From positions 1-54,427 of the forward strand of contig JAFUJB010000008.1 in the NCBI GenBank assembly GCA_017473865.1: a stretch of DNA of 54,427 nucleotides, given 5' to 3'. The position numbers and the translations under genes are program-made. Source of the stretch: Clostridia bacterium. GTDB taxonomy: Bacteria > Bacillota > Clostridia > Oscillospirales > CAG-272. Shown in pieces: positions 31,852-40,480 of the stretch. Each line of letters opens with the position of its first letter. Within the stretch, counting starts at the first letter, position 1. The notes beneath the pieces are model-generated. The model saw only the letters and a program-made list of their open reading frames with translations, was not told the origin of the DNA and searched no databases.

Positions 31852-33588
31852 ATGAAACAACTTATGTTAGGTAACGAAGCGGCGGCGAGAGGTCTTTATG
31901 AAGCCGGTTGTTCTTTCGTATCAAGCTATCCCGGCACACCCAGCACGGAAATTACCGAGGCTGTTGCAAAATATTCTGAAATATATGCTGAATGGGCTCC
32001 CAATGAAAAAGTAGCGATGGAGTCGGCGTTCGGTGCATCCTTGGCAGGAAAGAGAAGCTTCTGCGGTATGAAGCACGTTGGTCTCAACGTTGCTGCAGAC
32101 CCGTTATTTACAATAGCGTATACGGGAGTTAACGCAGGTATGGTAATAGGCGTTGCGGACGACCCCGGTATGCACAGCTCACAGAACGAGCAGGATTCAA
32201 GACACTATGCAAAAGCGGCAAAACTGCCTATGCTTGAACCCTCGGATTCGAAAGATTCGCTTGAGTTTGCAAAGGCAGCTTATGAATTGTCCGAAGCATT
32301 TGATACACCCGTACTTCTCAAAATGTGTACGCGCGTTGCTCATTCGCAAAGCATTGTTGAAACCTCGGACAGAGCCGAAACAGCACAGAAAGAATACGTA
32401 AAAAATCCCCAGAAATACATAATGATGCCCGGTTTTGCAAAGAAAAGACACCCAATTGTTGAAGAGCGTCTTTTGAAGATTGCTGAATTTTCAGCCAACT
32501 CCGATCTTAACAGGGTTGAAGAGGGAACCGATAAGTCGGTCGGTATTATTACCGCAGGCACTTGCTATCAGTACGTAAAAGAAGTTGCAAAAGACAAGTA
32601 CAGCGTTCTTAAGCTTGGTATCGTTTGGCCCTTGTCCGAAAAACTTATTAAGGATTTTGCTTCTACCGTTGATAAGGTTATTGTAATTGAAGAGCTTGAC
32701 GGCTTTATCGAAGAATTCTGCAAGAACATCGGTGTTGAATGTGAAGGTAAAAACATCTTTTCAAACATCGACGAGCTTTCACAGAACAAGGTTGCAAAGG
32801 GACTTGGTATTGAATACGAAGCGGGCAACGAGGTTGACGCCGTTATCCCTAACCGTCCTCCCGTTATGTGCGCGGGCTGTCCCCACCGAGGTCTTTACTA
32901 CGTTCTCTCAAAACTTAAACTTAACGTAATCGGCGACATCGGTTGTTATACCTTAGGTGCTGTTGCTCCTTTGAATGCCGTTGACAGCGTTATCTGTATG
33001 GGCGCATCTGTTTCGGGCGTTCACGGATTTAATAAAGCAAATGACGGTAAGAGCGAGGGCAAGACTGTTGCCGTAATCGGCGACTCTACGTTTATGCACT
33101 CGGGATTAACCGGACTTGTAAATATTTCTTATAACAACTCAAACAGTACCGTTATTATTCTCGACAACTCAATTACGGGTATGACCGGACACCAGCATAA
33201 CCCCACGACAGGCTTTAACCTTAAGGGCGATCCCGCTTCTAAGGTTGATTTAGAGGGCGTTTGCAGAGCGATAGGCATTAATTCTGTACGAGTTGTTGAT
33301 CCTTACAACATTGCAGAGTGCGAACAGGTAATTAAAGAGGAGCTTGAAAGAAACGAACCTTCGGTTATAATTTCAAGACGTCCCTGCGCACTTTTGAAAT
33401 ACGTAAAATATAAGACTCCCGTAGTCGTTTCGTCTGATAAGTGCAAGAGCTGTAAAATGTGTATGAAGATAGGCTGTCCGGCGATCAGTATGGTCGACGG
33501 TAAAGCGGTCATCGATTCGACACTTTGTACGGGCTGTAACGTATGTACGCAGCTTTGCAAATTCGGTGCAATGCAGGAGGGTAAATAA
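31852..33588 (+). CDS. iorA: Indolepyruvate:ferredoxin oxidoreductase, alpha subunit
   Basis: The 578-residue protein has the IOR alpha order: pyrimidine-type domain (GNEAAARGLYEAGCSFVSSY), SSYPGTPSTE, a TPP-binding domain (CPHRGLYYVL, then GDIGCYTLG and NSITGMTGHQHNP), and a C-terminal two-cluster ferredoxin domain with C531/C534/C537/C542 and C559/C562/C565/C569. With IorB it interconverts aryl-pyruvates (indole-, phenyl-, hydroxyphenylpyruvate) and aryl-acetyl-CoA plus CO2 using ferredoxin. The reaction is reversible. The Tyr T-box upstream argues for the carboxylating, biosynthetic direction here. iorB begins two bases after its stop, and its ribosome site lies inside the end of iorA. Confidence 0.96.
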   Translation: MKQLMLGNEAAARGLYEAGCSFVSSYPGTPSTEITEAVAKYSEIYAEWAPNEKVAMESAFGASLAGKRSFCGMKHVGLNVAADPLFTIAYTGVNAGMVIGVADDPGMHSSQNEQDSRHYAKAAKLPMLEPSDSKDSLEFAKAAYELSEAFDTPVLLKMCTRVAHSQSIVETSDRAETAQKEYVKNPQKYIMMPGFAKKRHPIVEERLLKIAEFSANSDLNRVEEGTDKSVGIITAGTCYQYVKEVAKDKYSVLKLGIVWPLSEKLIKDFASTVDKVIVIEELDGFIEEFCKNIGVECEGKNIFSNIDELSQNKVAKGLGIEYEAGNEVDAVIPNRPPVMCAGCPHRGLYYVLSKLKLNVIGDIGCYTLGAVAPLNAVDSVICMGASVSGVHGFNKANDGKSEGKTVAVIGDSTFMHSGLTGLVNISYNNSNSTVIILDNSITGMTGHQHNPTTGFNLKGDPASKVDLEGVCRAIGINSVRVVDPYNIAECEQVIKEELERNEPSVIISRRPCALLKYVKYKTPVVVSSDKCKSCKMCMKIGCPAISMVDGKAVIDSTLCTGCNVCTQLCKFGAMQEGK

Positions 33589-33589
33589 T

Positions 33590-34171
33590 ATGAAAACGAA
33601 TGACACGAAAAATATAATGATCGTCGGCGTCGGCGGTCAGGGCTCTCTACTTGCAAGTAAGCTGCTTGGCAGACTGCTTCTCACGAAGGGATATGACGTA
33701 AAGGTATCCGAAGTACACGGTATGAGCCAGAGAGGCGGTTCGGTCGTTACATACGTAAGATTCGGAAACAAAGTATATTCACCCGTTATAGACGAGGGAG
33801 AGGCAGATTTCATAGTATCTTTTGAGCTTCTTGAAGCGGCAAGATGGACGAAATTCCTGAAAAACGGCGGCAAGATAATTACTAACACACAGCAAGTAAA
33901 TCCTATGCCCGTTGTAACCGGGGCGGCTGAATATCCCAAAGAACTTGTAAGCAAGATGGAAGAAAAGGGCTTCAGCGTAGACGCTATTGACGCATTGGAT
34001 CTTGCTGAAAGCGCGGGTTCGTCGAAGGCGGTTAACCTTGTTCTTATGGGCAGACTTTCAAAATATTTTGATTTTACCGAAGACGAGTGGATGACTGCAA
34101 TCGAAAACAGTGTTCCTCCCAAATTTCTTGAAATGAATAAAAAAGCATTCTCGCTTGGATTGAATGCATAA
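33590..34171 (+). CDS. iorB: Indolepyruvate:ferredoxin oxidoreductase, beta subunit
   Basis: ATG 33590 is served by GCAGGAGG at the end of iorA; the frame is open further upstream but only into iorA. The 193-residue protein is the gamma-type domain of 2-oxoacid oxidoreductases: IMIVGVGGQGSLLASKLL, then EVHGMSQRGGSVVTYVRFG. It forms the complex with IorA and contributes to CoA binding. The tight spacing on both sides (2 bases from iorA, 15 to paaK) shows coupled expression. Nothing in it looks degenerate. Confidence 0.95.
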   Translation: MKTNDTKNIMIVGVGGQGSLLASKLLGRLLLTKGYDVKVSEVHGMSQRGGSVVTYVRFGNKVYSPVIDEGEADFIVSFELLEAARWTKFLKNGGKIITNTQQVNPMPVVTGAAEYPKELVSKMEEKGFSVDAIDALDLAESAGSSKAVNLVLMGRLSKYFDFTEDEWMTAIENSVPPKFLEMNKKAFSLGLNA

Positions 34172-34186
34172 AAGGTGGTTAAATAT

Positions 34187-35494
34187 ATGGAAAAATATTA
34201 TCAACCGGAGATTGAAACAGCCGATCGCGAAACGATGAAGGCGCTTCAGAGCGAAAGACTGATCGAAACAGTAAAAAGAGTATACGAAAACGTTGAACAC
34301 TACCGCAAAAAGATGGACGAGATGGGGGTTACTCCCGATGACATAAAGAGTGTAGACGACCTCTATAAACTTCCTTTCAACTATAAGCAGGACCTTCGCG
34401 ACACATATCCCTACGGTATGTTTGCAGTACCTATGAAAGACGTTGTAAGACTTCATGCATCGAGTGGTACGACAGGTAAACAGATCGTTGTCGGATATAC
34501 CGAAAAAGATATGGATCTGTGGGCAGATTGCGTTGCAAGAGCATTAACGGCGGCAGGCTGTACAGATGAAGATATGGTACACGTTTCATACGGCTACGGC
34601 TTGTTTACCGGCGGACTTGGTGCAGACGGCGGAGCATTAAAACTGGGAGCGACAGCAATCCCCGTATCAAGCGGCAACACGCAGAGACAGGTTACAATAC
34701 TTAAAGATTTTGGTTCTACCATTCTTTGCTGCACCCCTTCCTATGCTTTACATATCGCTGAAACAATGCAGTCGCTCGGCGTAACAAAAGACGATATAAA
34801 GCTTAAGGCGGGTGTGTTTGGCGCTGAACCTTGGACAAATGAAATGCGTCAGCAGATCGAAGATATGCTCGGCATAAAAGCCTTTGATATTTACGGCTTA
34901 ACAGAGATTATCGGTCCCGGTGTTGGTTTTGAATGTTTTGAGCAGACGGGTATGCACATAAACGAAGACCACTTTGTTGTTGAAGTTATAGATCCCGATA
35001 CGGGTGAAGTGTTACCCGAGGGAACTCAGGGTGAGCTCGTTTTCTCTTGCATTACAAAAGAAGCATTCCCCATACTCCGTTACCGCACGAGAGATATCGG
35101 TGTTATTACAAGAGAAAAATGCTCATGCGGCAGAACGCTTGTAAAAATGACAAAACCCCGCGGAAGAACCGACGATATGCTTATTATCAGGGGCGTTAAC
35201 GTATTCCCCTCGCAGATTGAAACGGTACTTATCGAAAAGGGATATACAGCAAACTATCAGATCGTTGTCGACAGAGAACATAACTTTGACAGCATAGAAG
35301 TCAGGGTCGAATTGAGCAACGAAACCTTCCACGATACCATCAAGGGACTTGACAAAAAGGCTAAGGAACTGTCCGAAGCTCTGAAGGTCATTCTCGGCAT
35401 TAACGCAAAGGTTATCCTTATGGAACCAAACTCCTTGCCGCGTTCGGAAGGTAAGGCAGTACGCGTTATTGACAAACGTAAGCTTTTGGATTAA
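34187..35494 (+). CDS. paaK: Phenylacetate-CoA ligase
   Basis: ATG 34187 is served by AAAGGTGG; the in-frame GTG at 34175 overlaps that site. The 435-residue protein has the PaaK layout: N-terminal ETADRETMKALQSERL, P-loop LHASSGTTGKQIVVGYT, YGYGLFTGGLG, DIYGLTEIIGPGVGFEC and C-terminal RTDDMLIIRGVNVFPSQIE. It makes aryl-acetyl-CoA from an arylacetate with ATP and CoA. Next to iorAB it supplies, or uses, the CoA ester that IOR interconverts with the arylpyruvate. In archaea and rumen bacteria this pairing allows aromatic amino acids to be built from arylacetates; in degraders the pair runs the other way and yields ATP. Confidence 0.95.
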   Translation: MEKYYQPEIETADRETMKALQSERLIETVKRVYENVEHYRKKMDEMGVTPDDIKSVDDLYKLPFNYKQDLRDTYPYGMFAVPMKDVVRLHASSGTTGKQIVVGYTEKDMDLWADCVARALTAAGCTDEDMVHVSYGYGLFTGGLGADGGALKLGATAIPVSSGNTQRQVTILKDFGSTILCCTPSYALHIAETMQSLGVTKDDIKLKAGVFGAEPWTNEMRQQIEDMLGIKAFDIYGLTEIIGPGVGFECFEQTGMHINEDHFVVEVIDPDTGEVLPEGTQGELVFSCITKEAFPILRYRTRDIGVITREKCSCGRTLVKMTKPRGRTDDMLIIRGVNVFPSQIETVLIEKGYTANYQIVVDREHNFDSIEVRVELSNETFHDTIKGLDKKAKELSEALKVILGINAKVILMEPNSLPRSEGKAVRVIDKRKLLD

Positions 35495-35520
35495 AATAAT
35501 CAGAAGGAGTAGGTAATATT

Positions 35521-35949
35521 ATGGTAAAACAGTTATCGGTTTTTATTCAGAATAAATCGGGCAAGATTGCGTCCGTTACACGCACACTCTATGAAAACGG
35601 AATTGATATCCGCGCGCTCTCGGTTGCAGATACGACCGATTTCGGTATTTTGCGTATGCTGGTCAGCGACGTAAATAAGGCAAAAGAGGCGTTGGCAAAA
35701 GAAAACTGTATTGTCAGCATAAACGACGTTGACGTCGTTGCCGTTCCCGACAAGCCGGGCGGTCTTGCGCAGGTTTTGCAGGCACTTTCGGATGCAAATA
35801 TCGATATTGAATATATGTACTCCCTTATAGACAGAGGAACAGATGATGCTTATATGGTGTTCCGTCTGGCTGATGGAGCCGAATTGCTTGACGTACTTGA
35901 AGCAAATGGCTTGAAGACAGTACCCGCACAAAAGCTGGGACTCAACTGA
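35521..35949 (+). CDS. Tandem ACT-domain protein
   Basis: GAAGGAG precedes ATG 35521. The 142-residue protein is two ACT domains (about 1-68 and 69-142), with PGGLAQVLQAL in the second and KSGKIASVTRTLYENGIDIR in the first. There is no catalytic domain. ACT pairs bind amino acids and control enzymes of their metabolism. Such short double-ACT proteins often sit beside paaK and iorAB genes in anaerobes. A plausible role is sensing an aromatic amino acid and adjusting the ligase or IOR; no ligand can be read from the sequence. It lies 26 bases after paaK and 22 before the aminotransferase. Confidence 0.9.
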   Translation: MVKQLSVFIQNKSGKIASVTRTLYENGIDIRALSVADTTDFGILRMLVSDVNKAKEALAKENCIVSINDVDVVAVPDKPGGLAQVLQALSDANIDIEYMYSLIDRGTDDAYMVFRLADGAELLDVLEANGLKTVPAQKLGLN

Positions 35950-35971
35950 AATTGAATCGAGGTAATTACAA

Positions 35972-37138
35972 ATGCAGGAAATGAGCAGAAAAACAAAGCA
36001 TTTCACTGATTCGGTCATACGCCGTATGACGAGAATCGCGATTGCGAATAATGCAATAAACTTGGCTCAGGGCTTTCCGGATTTCGATCCCCCGAAGGCT
36101 TTGACAGACAGACTTGAAGAGATCAGCCAACTCGGCCCTCATCAGTATCCCATAACAATGGGTGCGCCCAATTTCAGACGCGCATTGGCTGAAAAGTGCG
36201 GACGTTTTATGGGCAGAAAGATCGACCCCGAAACAGAGGTAGTTGTAACCATTGGCTCGACTGAAGCTATGGTAGATACACTTTTTGCAATTACAAATCC
36301 CGGCGACAAGATTATTATGTTCTCGCCCTATTTTGAAAACTATCGCGCACAGACTTTGCTTGTTGACTGCGAGCCTGTATTCGTTCCCCTTATTCCCCCT
36401 GCCTTCAATTACGATGCAAACGTACTTGAAGATGCGTTTAAGCAGGGCGCAAAGGCTATTCTTATCTGTAATCCCTCCAACCCCAGCGGTAAGGTGTTTA
36501 CGGAAGCTGAACTCAAGCAGATAGCAGACCTTGCAATTAAATACGATACGTACGTTATTATGGACGAGGTTTACGAGCACATTATTTATGAACCTCACAA
36601 GCACGTATATATGAACAGCCTTCCGGGGATGTGGGAGAGAACAATTTCTTGCAGCAGCTTGTCAAAGACCTATTCTATTACAGGTTGGAGACTCGGTTAT
36701 GCAATCGCTCCTCAGCATATTATGGACAAGATCAAGCAGTATCACGACTTTAATACAGTCGGAGCGCCTTCTCCCCTTATGGAAGCGGCTGTTGTGGGGC
36801 TTGAAATGCCCGACAGCTACTACGAAGAATTCGGTCAGCATTATGCCCATATGAAAAAGATATTCACCGAAGGTCTTGACAGGCTGGGAATCGAATATTC
36901 CGATCCGCAGGGTACTTATTTCGTACTTGCAAATATCGGTCAGTTTATGAAAAAGGGTCAGACAGACGTTGAGTTCTGCGAACAGATGGCAGCGAAAGTA
37001 GGCGTTGCGGCTGTACCAGGTACGTCGTTCTTTATGGAAGACGTTAGAGACATCGTAAGACTTCACTATGCAAAGAAGGACGAAACTCTCTACGAAGCAC
37101 TCGAAAGACTGGCGACGATTAAACAGAAACTTGGTTGA
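35972..37138 (+). CDS. Class I/II aminotransferase, aromatic or aspartate type
   Basis: GAGGTAATTAC precedes ATG 35972. The 388-residue protein has fold-type I PLP motifs: NPSNPSG (167-173), the D198 pair DEVYE, SSLSKTYSITGWRLGY with PLP-Lys K232 and R240, and the C-terminal VRLHYAK substrate Arg. It is the last gene of the T-box operon. It would convert arylpyruvate to the aromatic amino acid with glutamate or another donor, the final step of the salvage route. Members of this branch often accept several amino acids, so aspartate or kynurenine activity cannot be excluded. A terminator hairpin follows seven bases after the stop. Confidence 0.92.
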   Translation: MQEMSRKTKHFTDSVIRRMTRIAIANNAINLAQGFPDFDPPKALTDRLEEISQLGPHQYPITMGAPNFRRALAEKCGRFMGRKIDPETEVVVTIGSTEAMVDTLFAITNPGDKIIMFSPYFENYRAQTLLVDCEPVFVPLIPPAFNYDANVLEDAFKQGAKAILICNPSNPSGKVFTEAELKQIADLAIKYDTYVIMDEVYEHIIYEPHKHVYMNSLPGMWERTISCSSLSKTYSITGWRLGYAIAPQHIMDKIKQYHDFNTVGAPSPLMEAAVVGLEMPDSYYEEFGQHYAHMKKIFTEGLDRLGIEYSDPQGTYFVLANIGQFMKKGQTDVEFCEQMAAKVGVAAVPGTSFFMEDVRDIVRLHYAKKDETLYEALERLATIKQKLG

Positions 37139-37145
37139 AAACATT

Positions 37146-37189
37146 AAAGGCTATACACGGTTTTTTCCTGTGTATAGCCTTTATTTTAA
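37146..37189 (+). terminator. Terminator of the Tyr T-box operon
   Basis: AAAGGCTATACACGG/CCTGTGTATAGCCTTT arms around a T-rich loop, then ATTTTAAT. It has GGCTATACACGG arms like the hairpin at 23437-23471. Confidence 0.88.
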
Positions 37190-37207
37190 TAAACAGCAGG
37201 CGGTTTG

Positions 37208-37236
37208 TTGCATTAAAAAGGATAATATGTTATACT
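37208..37236 (+). promoter_or_regulatory. Sigma-A promoter of the MFS-GH2 pair
   Basis: TTGCAT (37208-37213), a 17-base spacer and TATACT (37231-37236) lie about 34 bases before the start. Confidence 0.65.
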
Positions 37237-37269
37237 TAAAGCACACCGTATGAAAAGAGGATGTTTTTT

Positions 37270-38583
37270 ATGGAAAAGACAAAACTTTCAAAAAAATTCT
37301 GGATAGCTCTCTGGATATTCAGTTTAACGGGGCAGATTGCCTGGGTAGTTGAAAATATGTATTTCAACGTGTTTATCTATAAGATGTTCAATGCAACGGC
37401 AGGCGATATATCTCTTATGGTAGGTGCGTCGGCCGTATCGGCAACGCTGACTACGGTGATTATAGGAGCACTGTCCGATAAAATAGGAAAAAGAAAAATA
37501 TTTATTTCGGGCGGTTATATAATCTGGGGTATTACGATTGTGAGCTTTGCATTTATCAGAGCAGACTATATCGGTGCTATCTTTCCGATGGCGGCAAGTG
37601 CTTCTGCAGTGGGAATAACGCTTGTAATAATTATGGACTGCATTATGACCTTTTTCGGCTCTATGGCAAACGATGCCTGCTTTAACGCTTGGCTGACTGA
37701 TATGACCGACAGCACTAACAGGGGAGCGGCAGAGGGGATAAACTCAATGATGCCCCTTTTGGCCATGCTTGCCGTGTTCGGCGGATTTATGTCGTTCGAT
37801 CTCAGTAAGGCTGAAAGCTGGACGGTTATTTACCTTATAATCGGTGTTGCTGTAATACTTATCGGTATTCTCGGACTTTTTCTTATAGAGGAAAAGACCG
37901 AAAAGAAAGATGACAATCAGAACTATTTTGCAAACATAATATACGGCTTTCGTCCGTCGGTCGTTAAGCAGAACAAAATGCTTTATATAACGCTTATTTG
38001 TTTCGCCGTCTTTGGCATTTCAATACAGATATTTATGCCATATCTTATACTCTACTATAACGTATCGCTTGGTATGGACAACTACGTGCTTATTATGGCG
38101 CCTGCGGTCTTGCTTGCGGCGGCATTTACGGCTTTCTATGGCAGAGTATACGATAAATTAGGTTATAAAAAAGCTATTATCCCCTCGCTTATCTTGCTGT
38201 GCGCGGGATACGTAATTATGTTTGTTTTCAGATCGGTCGTTCCCGTGTTTGTAGGTTCACTCTTTATCATAAGCGGCTATCTCGCATCGGCGGCTGTATT
38301 CGGAGCTATGATAAGAGACTGTACACCCATAGGTAAAGCGGGTATGTTTCAGGGGCTTCGTATTGTCGGTCAGGTGCTTATACCCGGCATAATCGGTCCT
38401 GCTTTGGGCGCCCGGGTTTTGAAAAATGCCGACAAAATAATTAATGACGACGGAACGAGCAGCTTCGTGCCCAATGAAAATATTTTTGTTGCGGCACTTG
38501 TTGTGGCTTTGGTGCTTTTTGTAGCTTTAACCTTGCAGTTCTTACTTATGAAAAAAACAGAAAACAAAACGGAGAAAAAATAA
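37270..38583 (+). CDS. MFS transporter, probably for a glycoside or sugar
   Basis: The ATG at 37261 directly abuts AGAGG, so ATG 37270 (nine bases away) is preferred. The protein of 437 residues has 12 membrane helices and the MFS loop motif (GALSDKIGKRK) between helices 2 and 3, with a charged loop (EEKTEKKDDNQNY) between the two halves. The next gene, a GH2 glycosidase, overlaps its stop by one base, so the two are coupled: the transporter probably imports the beta-glycoside that the enzyme cuts. The substrate is not readable. A Lys-rich C-terminus (KTENKTEKK) ends the protein. Confidence 0.85.
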   Translation: MEKTKLSKKFWIALWIFSLTGQIAWVVENMYFNVFIYKMFNATAGDISLMVGASAVSATLTTVIIGALSDKIGKRKIFISGGYIIWGITIVSFAFIRADYIGAIFPMAASASAVGITLVIIMDCIMTFFGSMANDACFNAWLTDMTDSTNRGAAEGINSMMPLLAMLAVFGGFMSFDLSKAESWTVIYLIIGVAVILIGILGLFLIEEKTEKKDDNQNYFANIIYGFRPSVVKQNKMLYITLICFAVFGISIQIFMPYLILYYNVSLGMDNYVLIMAPAVLLAAAFTAFYGRVYDKLGYKKAIIPSLILLCAGYVIMFVFRSVVPVFVGSLFIISGYLASAAVFGAMIRDCTPIGKAGMFQGLRIVGQVLIPGIIGPALGARVLKNADKIINDDGTSSFVPNENIFVAALVVALVLFVALTLQFLLMKKTENKTEKK

Positions 38584-40289
38584 TGAGTGAATTTGCACTT
38601 CTTTATACACCGGAAGGGGAGGATTTGTCCGAAAAACCTTGGAATATTTATCCCCGCCCGCTTTTGAAAAGAGATTCTTTCCTATGTCTTAACGGTAAGT
38701 GGTTTTTTTCTGTTGTAAAAGACGGAAAGAATGTTGATGATTTCGGCGAAATAACCGTTCCGTTTTCTCCCGAAACTGTACTTTCGGGAATAAAAAGGGT
38801 ATTCAAAGAAAACGAATACGACAGAATGGTATATAAGAAAAGCTTTGTTATTCCCAGTGGATTTAACAAGGGGAGAGTTATACTTAATTTTGACGCCGTA
38901 GGCAACTACTGCCTTGTGAAACTGAACGGGGAAACCCTTGGTGAGCACTATGGCGGATACGACCACTTTTCGTTTGATATAACCGATATTCTGCAAGAAG
39001 AAAACACCATTGAAGTGTATGCGAAAAACTATCTTGATAACAACGTTATGCCATACGGTAAGCAGTGCAGAAAGCGCGGCGGAATGTGGTATACCGAAAC
39101 GTCGGGGATCTGGCAGAGCGTATGGCTTGAAAGCGTACCTGAGCAATATATTAAAAAATTAATTTGTGAAACTAGCGGAAATACAGTAAATATTAAGGCT
39201 GACGGCATTGATAAAGCAATAGTACGAGTCAATACCGAAGACGGTGTAAAAGAATACAAAATGCAAAACGGTGAATGCGGTTTTACTTTGGAAAATATAA
39301 AAGAATGGTCGCCCGAAACGCCGTATCTATATTATTATTCGGTCGAAAGCGAACTTGACAGGGTAGAGTCCTATTTTGCATTCAGGACATTGGAAATTAA
39401 AAATATAAACGGGTACCCGAGACTTTGTCTTAACGGAAAACCCTACTTTTTTCACGGACTGCTTGACCAGGGGTATTGGTCCGACGGCGGAATGACACCG
39501 CCCTCTCCGGAAAGCTATACGAAAGATATTCAGGCTATGAAATCGCTCGGTTTTAATATGCTTCGTAAACATATCAAAATTGAGTCGCCCTTGTTCTATT
39601 ATGAATGTGACAGGCTTGGTATGGTCGTTTTTCAGGATATGATAAATAATGGCAAGTACAGCTTCATCAGAGATACTGCATTGCCTACGGTTGGAATAAA
39701 GGGGCTGTGCGACAAAAATATGCACAGGGACAAAAAAACAAGAAACGCATTCATTTCATATATGGAAAGAACCGTTGAATTGTTGAAAGGCTATCCCTGT
39801 ATATGCTATTGGACAATATTTAACGAGGGCTGGGGACAGTTCTGCGGAAGTGAAATGTATGAAAGACTGAAAAAACTGGATAGTACGAGGTTTATTGACA
39901 CGGCATCGGGGTGGTTTTCAAAAGTCGAGTCAGACGTTGACAGTAAGCACATTTATTTTAGAAAAGTTAAGCTGAAGGCAAAGAAAAAGCCGCTTATCCT
40001 TTCGGAATTTGGCGGCTATTCATACAGAATAAAAGAGCATTGTTTTAATCTTGACAATGAGTATGGCTACGGTAAATATACTAATCGCGAGGACTTTGCG
40101 AAAGCGTTTTGCGAGTTATACGAAAATGAAATCGTACCGCTGGTAAAAAAGGGACTCAGCGCTTCGGTGTATACGCAGGTATCTGACGTAGAGGATGAAA
40201 CGAACGGGCTTTTCACGTACGACAGACGCGTTTTAAAGATAAAGCCGGAAGAATTTTTGCACATCTCAAAAAAACTTACTTTCTTTTAG
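38583..40289 (+). CDS. Glycoside hydrolase family 2 beta-glycosidase
   Basis: The 568-residue protein has the GH2 order: jelly-roll sugar-binding domain (about 30-190), Ig-like domain (190-275) and a TIM barrel. The acid/base Glu is in FNEGWG (E415) and the nucleophile Glu in LSEFGG (E475). Family activities include beta-galactosidase, beta-glucuronidase and beta-mannosidase; the pattern fits the galactosidase/glucuronidase side, but the conserved NxK glucuronate signature is not visible. There is no signal peptide, so it acts in the cytoplasm on what the MFS partner brings in. Its start overlaps the MFS stop (TAATG). Confidence 0.92.
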   Translation: MSEFALLYTPEGEDLSEKPWNIYPRPLLKRDSFLCLNGKWFFSVVKDGKNVDDFGEITVPFSPETVLSGIKRVFKENEYDRMVYKKSFVIPSGFNKGRVILNFDAVGNYCLVKLNGETLGEHYGGYDHFSFDITDILQEENTIEVYAKNYLDNNVMPYGKQCRKRGGMWYTETSGIWQSVWLESVPEQYIKKLICETSGNTVNIKADGIDKAIVRVNTEDGVKEYKMQNGECGFTLENIKEWSPETPYLYYYSVESELDRVESYFAFRTLEIKNINGYPRLCLNGKPYFFHGLLDQGYWSDGGMTPPSPESYTKDIQAMKSLGFNMLRKHIKIESPLFYYECDRLGMVVFQDMINNGKYSFIRDTALPTVGIKGLCDKNMHRDKKTRNAFISYMERTVELLKGYPCICYWTIFNEGWGQFCGSEMYERLKKLDSTRFIDTASGWFSKVESDVDSKHIYFRKVKLKAKKKPLILSEFGGYSYRIKEHCFNLDNEYGYGKYTNREDFAKAFCELYENEIVPLVKKGLSASVYTQVSDVEDETNGLFTYDRRVLKIKPEEFLHISKKLTFF

Positions 40290-40465
40290 GGAAAGGCGGC
40301 AACGCAGTAGGGCACCTACTTTCTTTTAAGGAAAGAAAGTAGGCAAAGAAACCTTGCAACTTTGGTTTTGTTGAGGCAATAATGTTTAGATAAACCAATG
40401 TTGCAAAGTTTTTGCGGAGTCAAGAGGAACTTTTTTCAAAAAGCTTCTCTTGTGGGTTTCAGGGT
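40290..40465. repeat. Dispersed repeat block between the GH2 and GerA genes
   Basis: ACTTTCTTTTAAGGAAAG occurs twice (first copy with one change) and GGCGGCAACGC matches the block at 11391. It then has AAGTTTTTGCGGAGTCAAGAGG and a CAAGAGGAACTTTT/AAAAAGCTTCTCTTG hairpin (40421-40452), which is the dispersed hairpin element and may also terminate both convergent genes. Confidence 0.75.
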
Positions 40466-40480
40466 GAACCTTTAATTATT

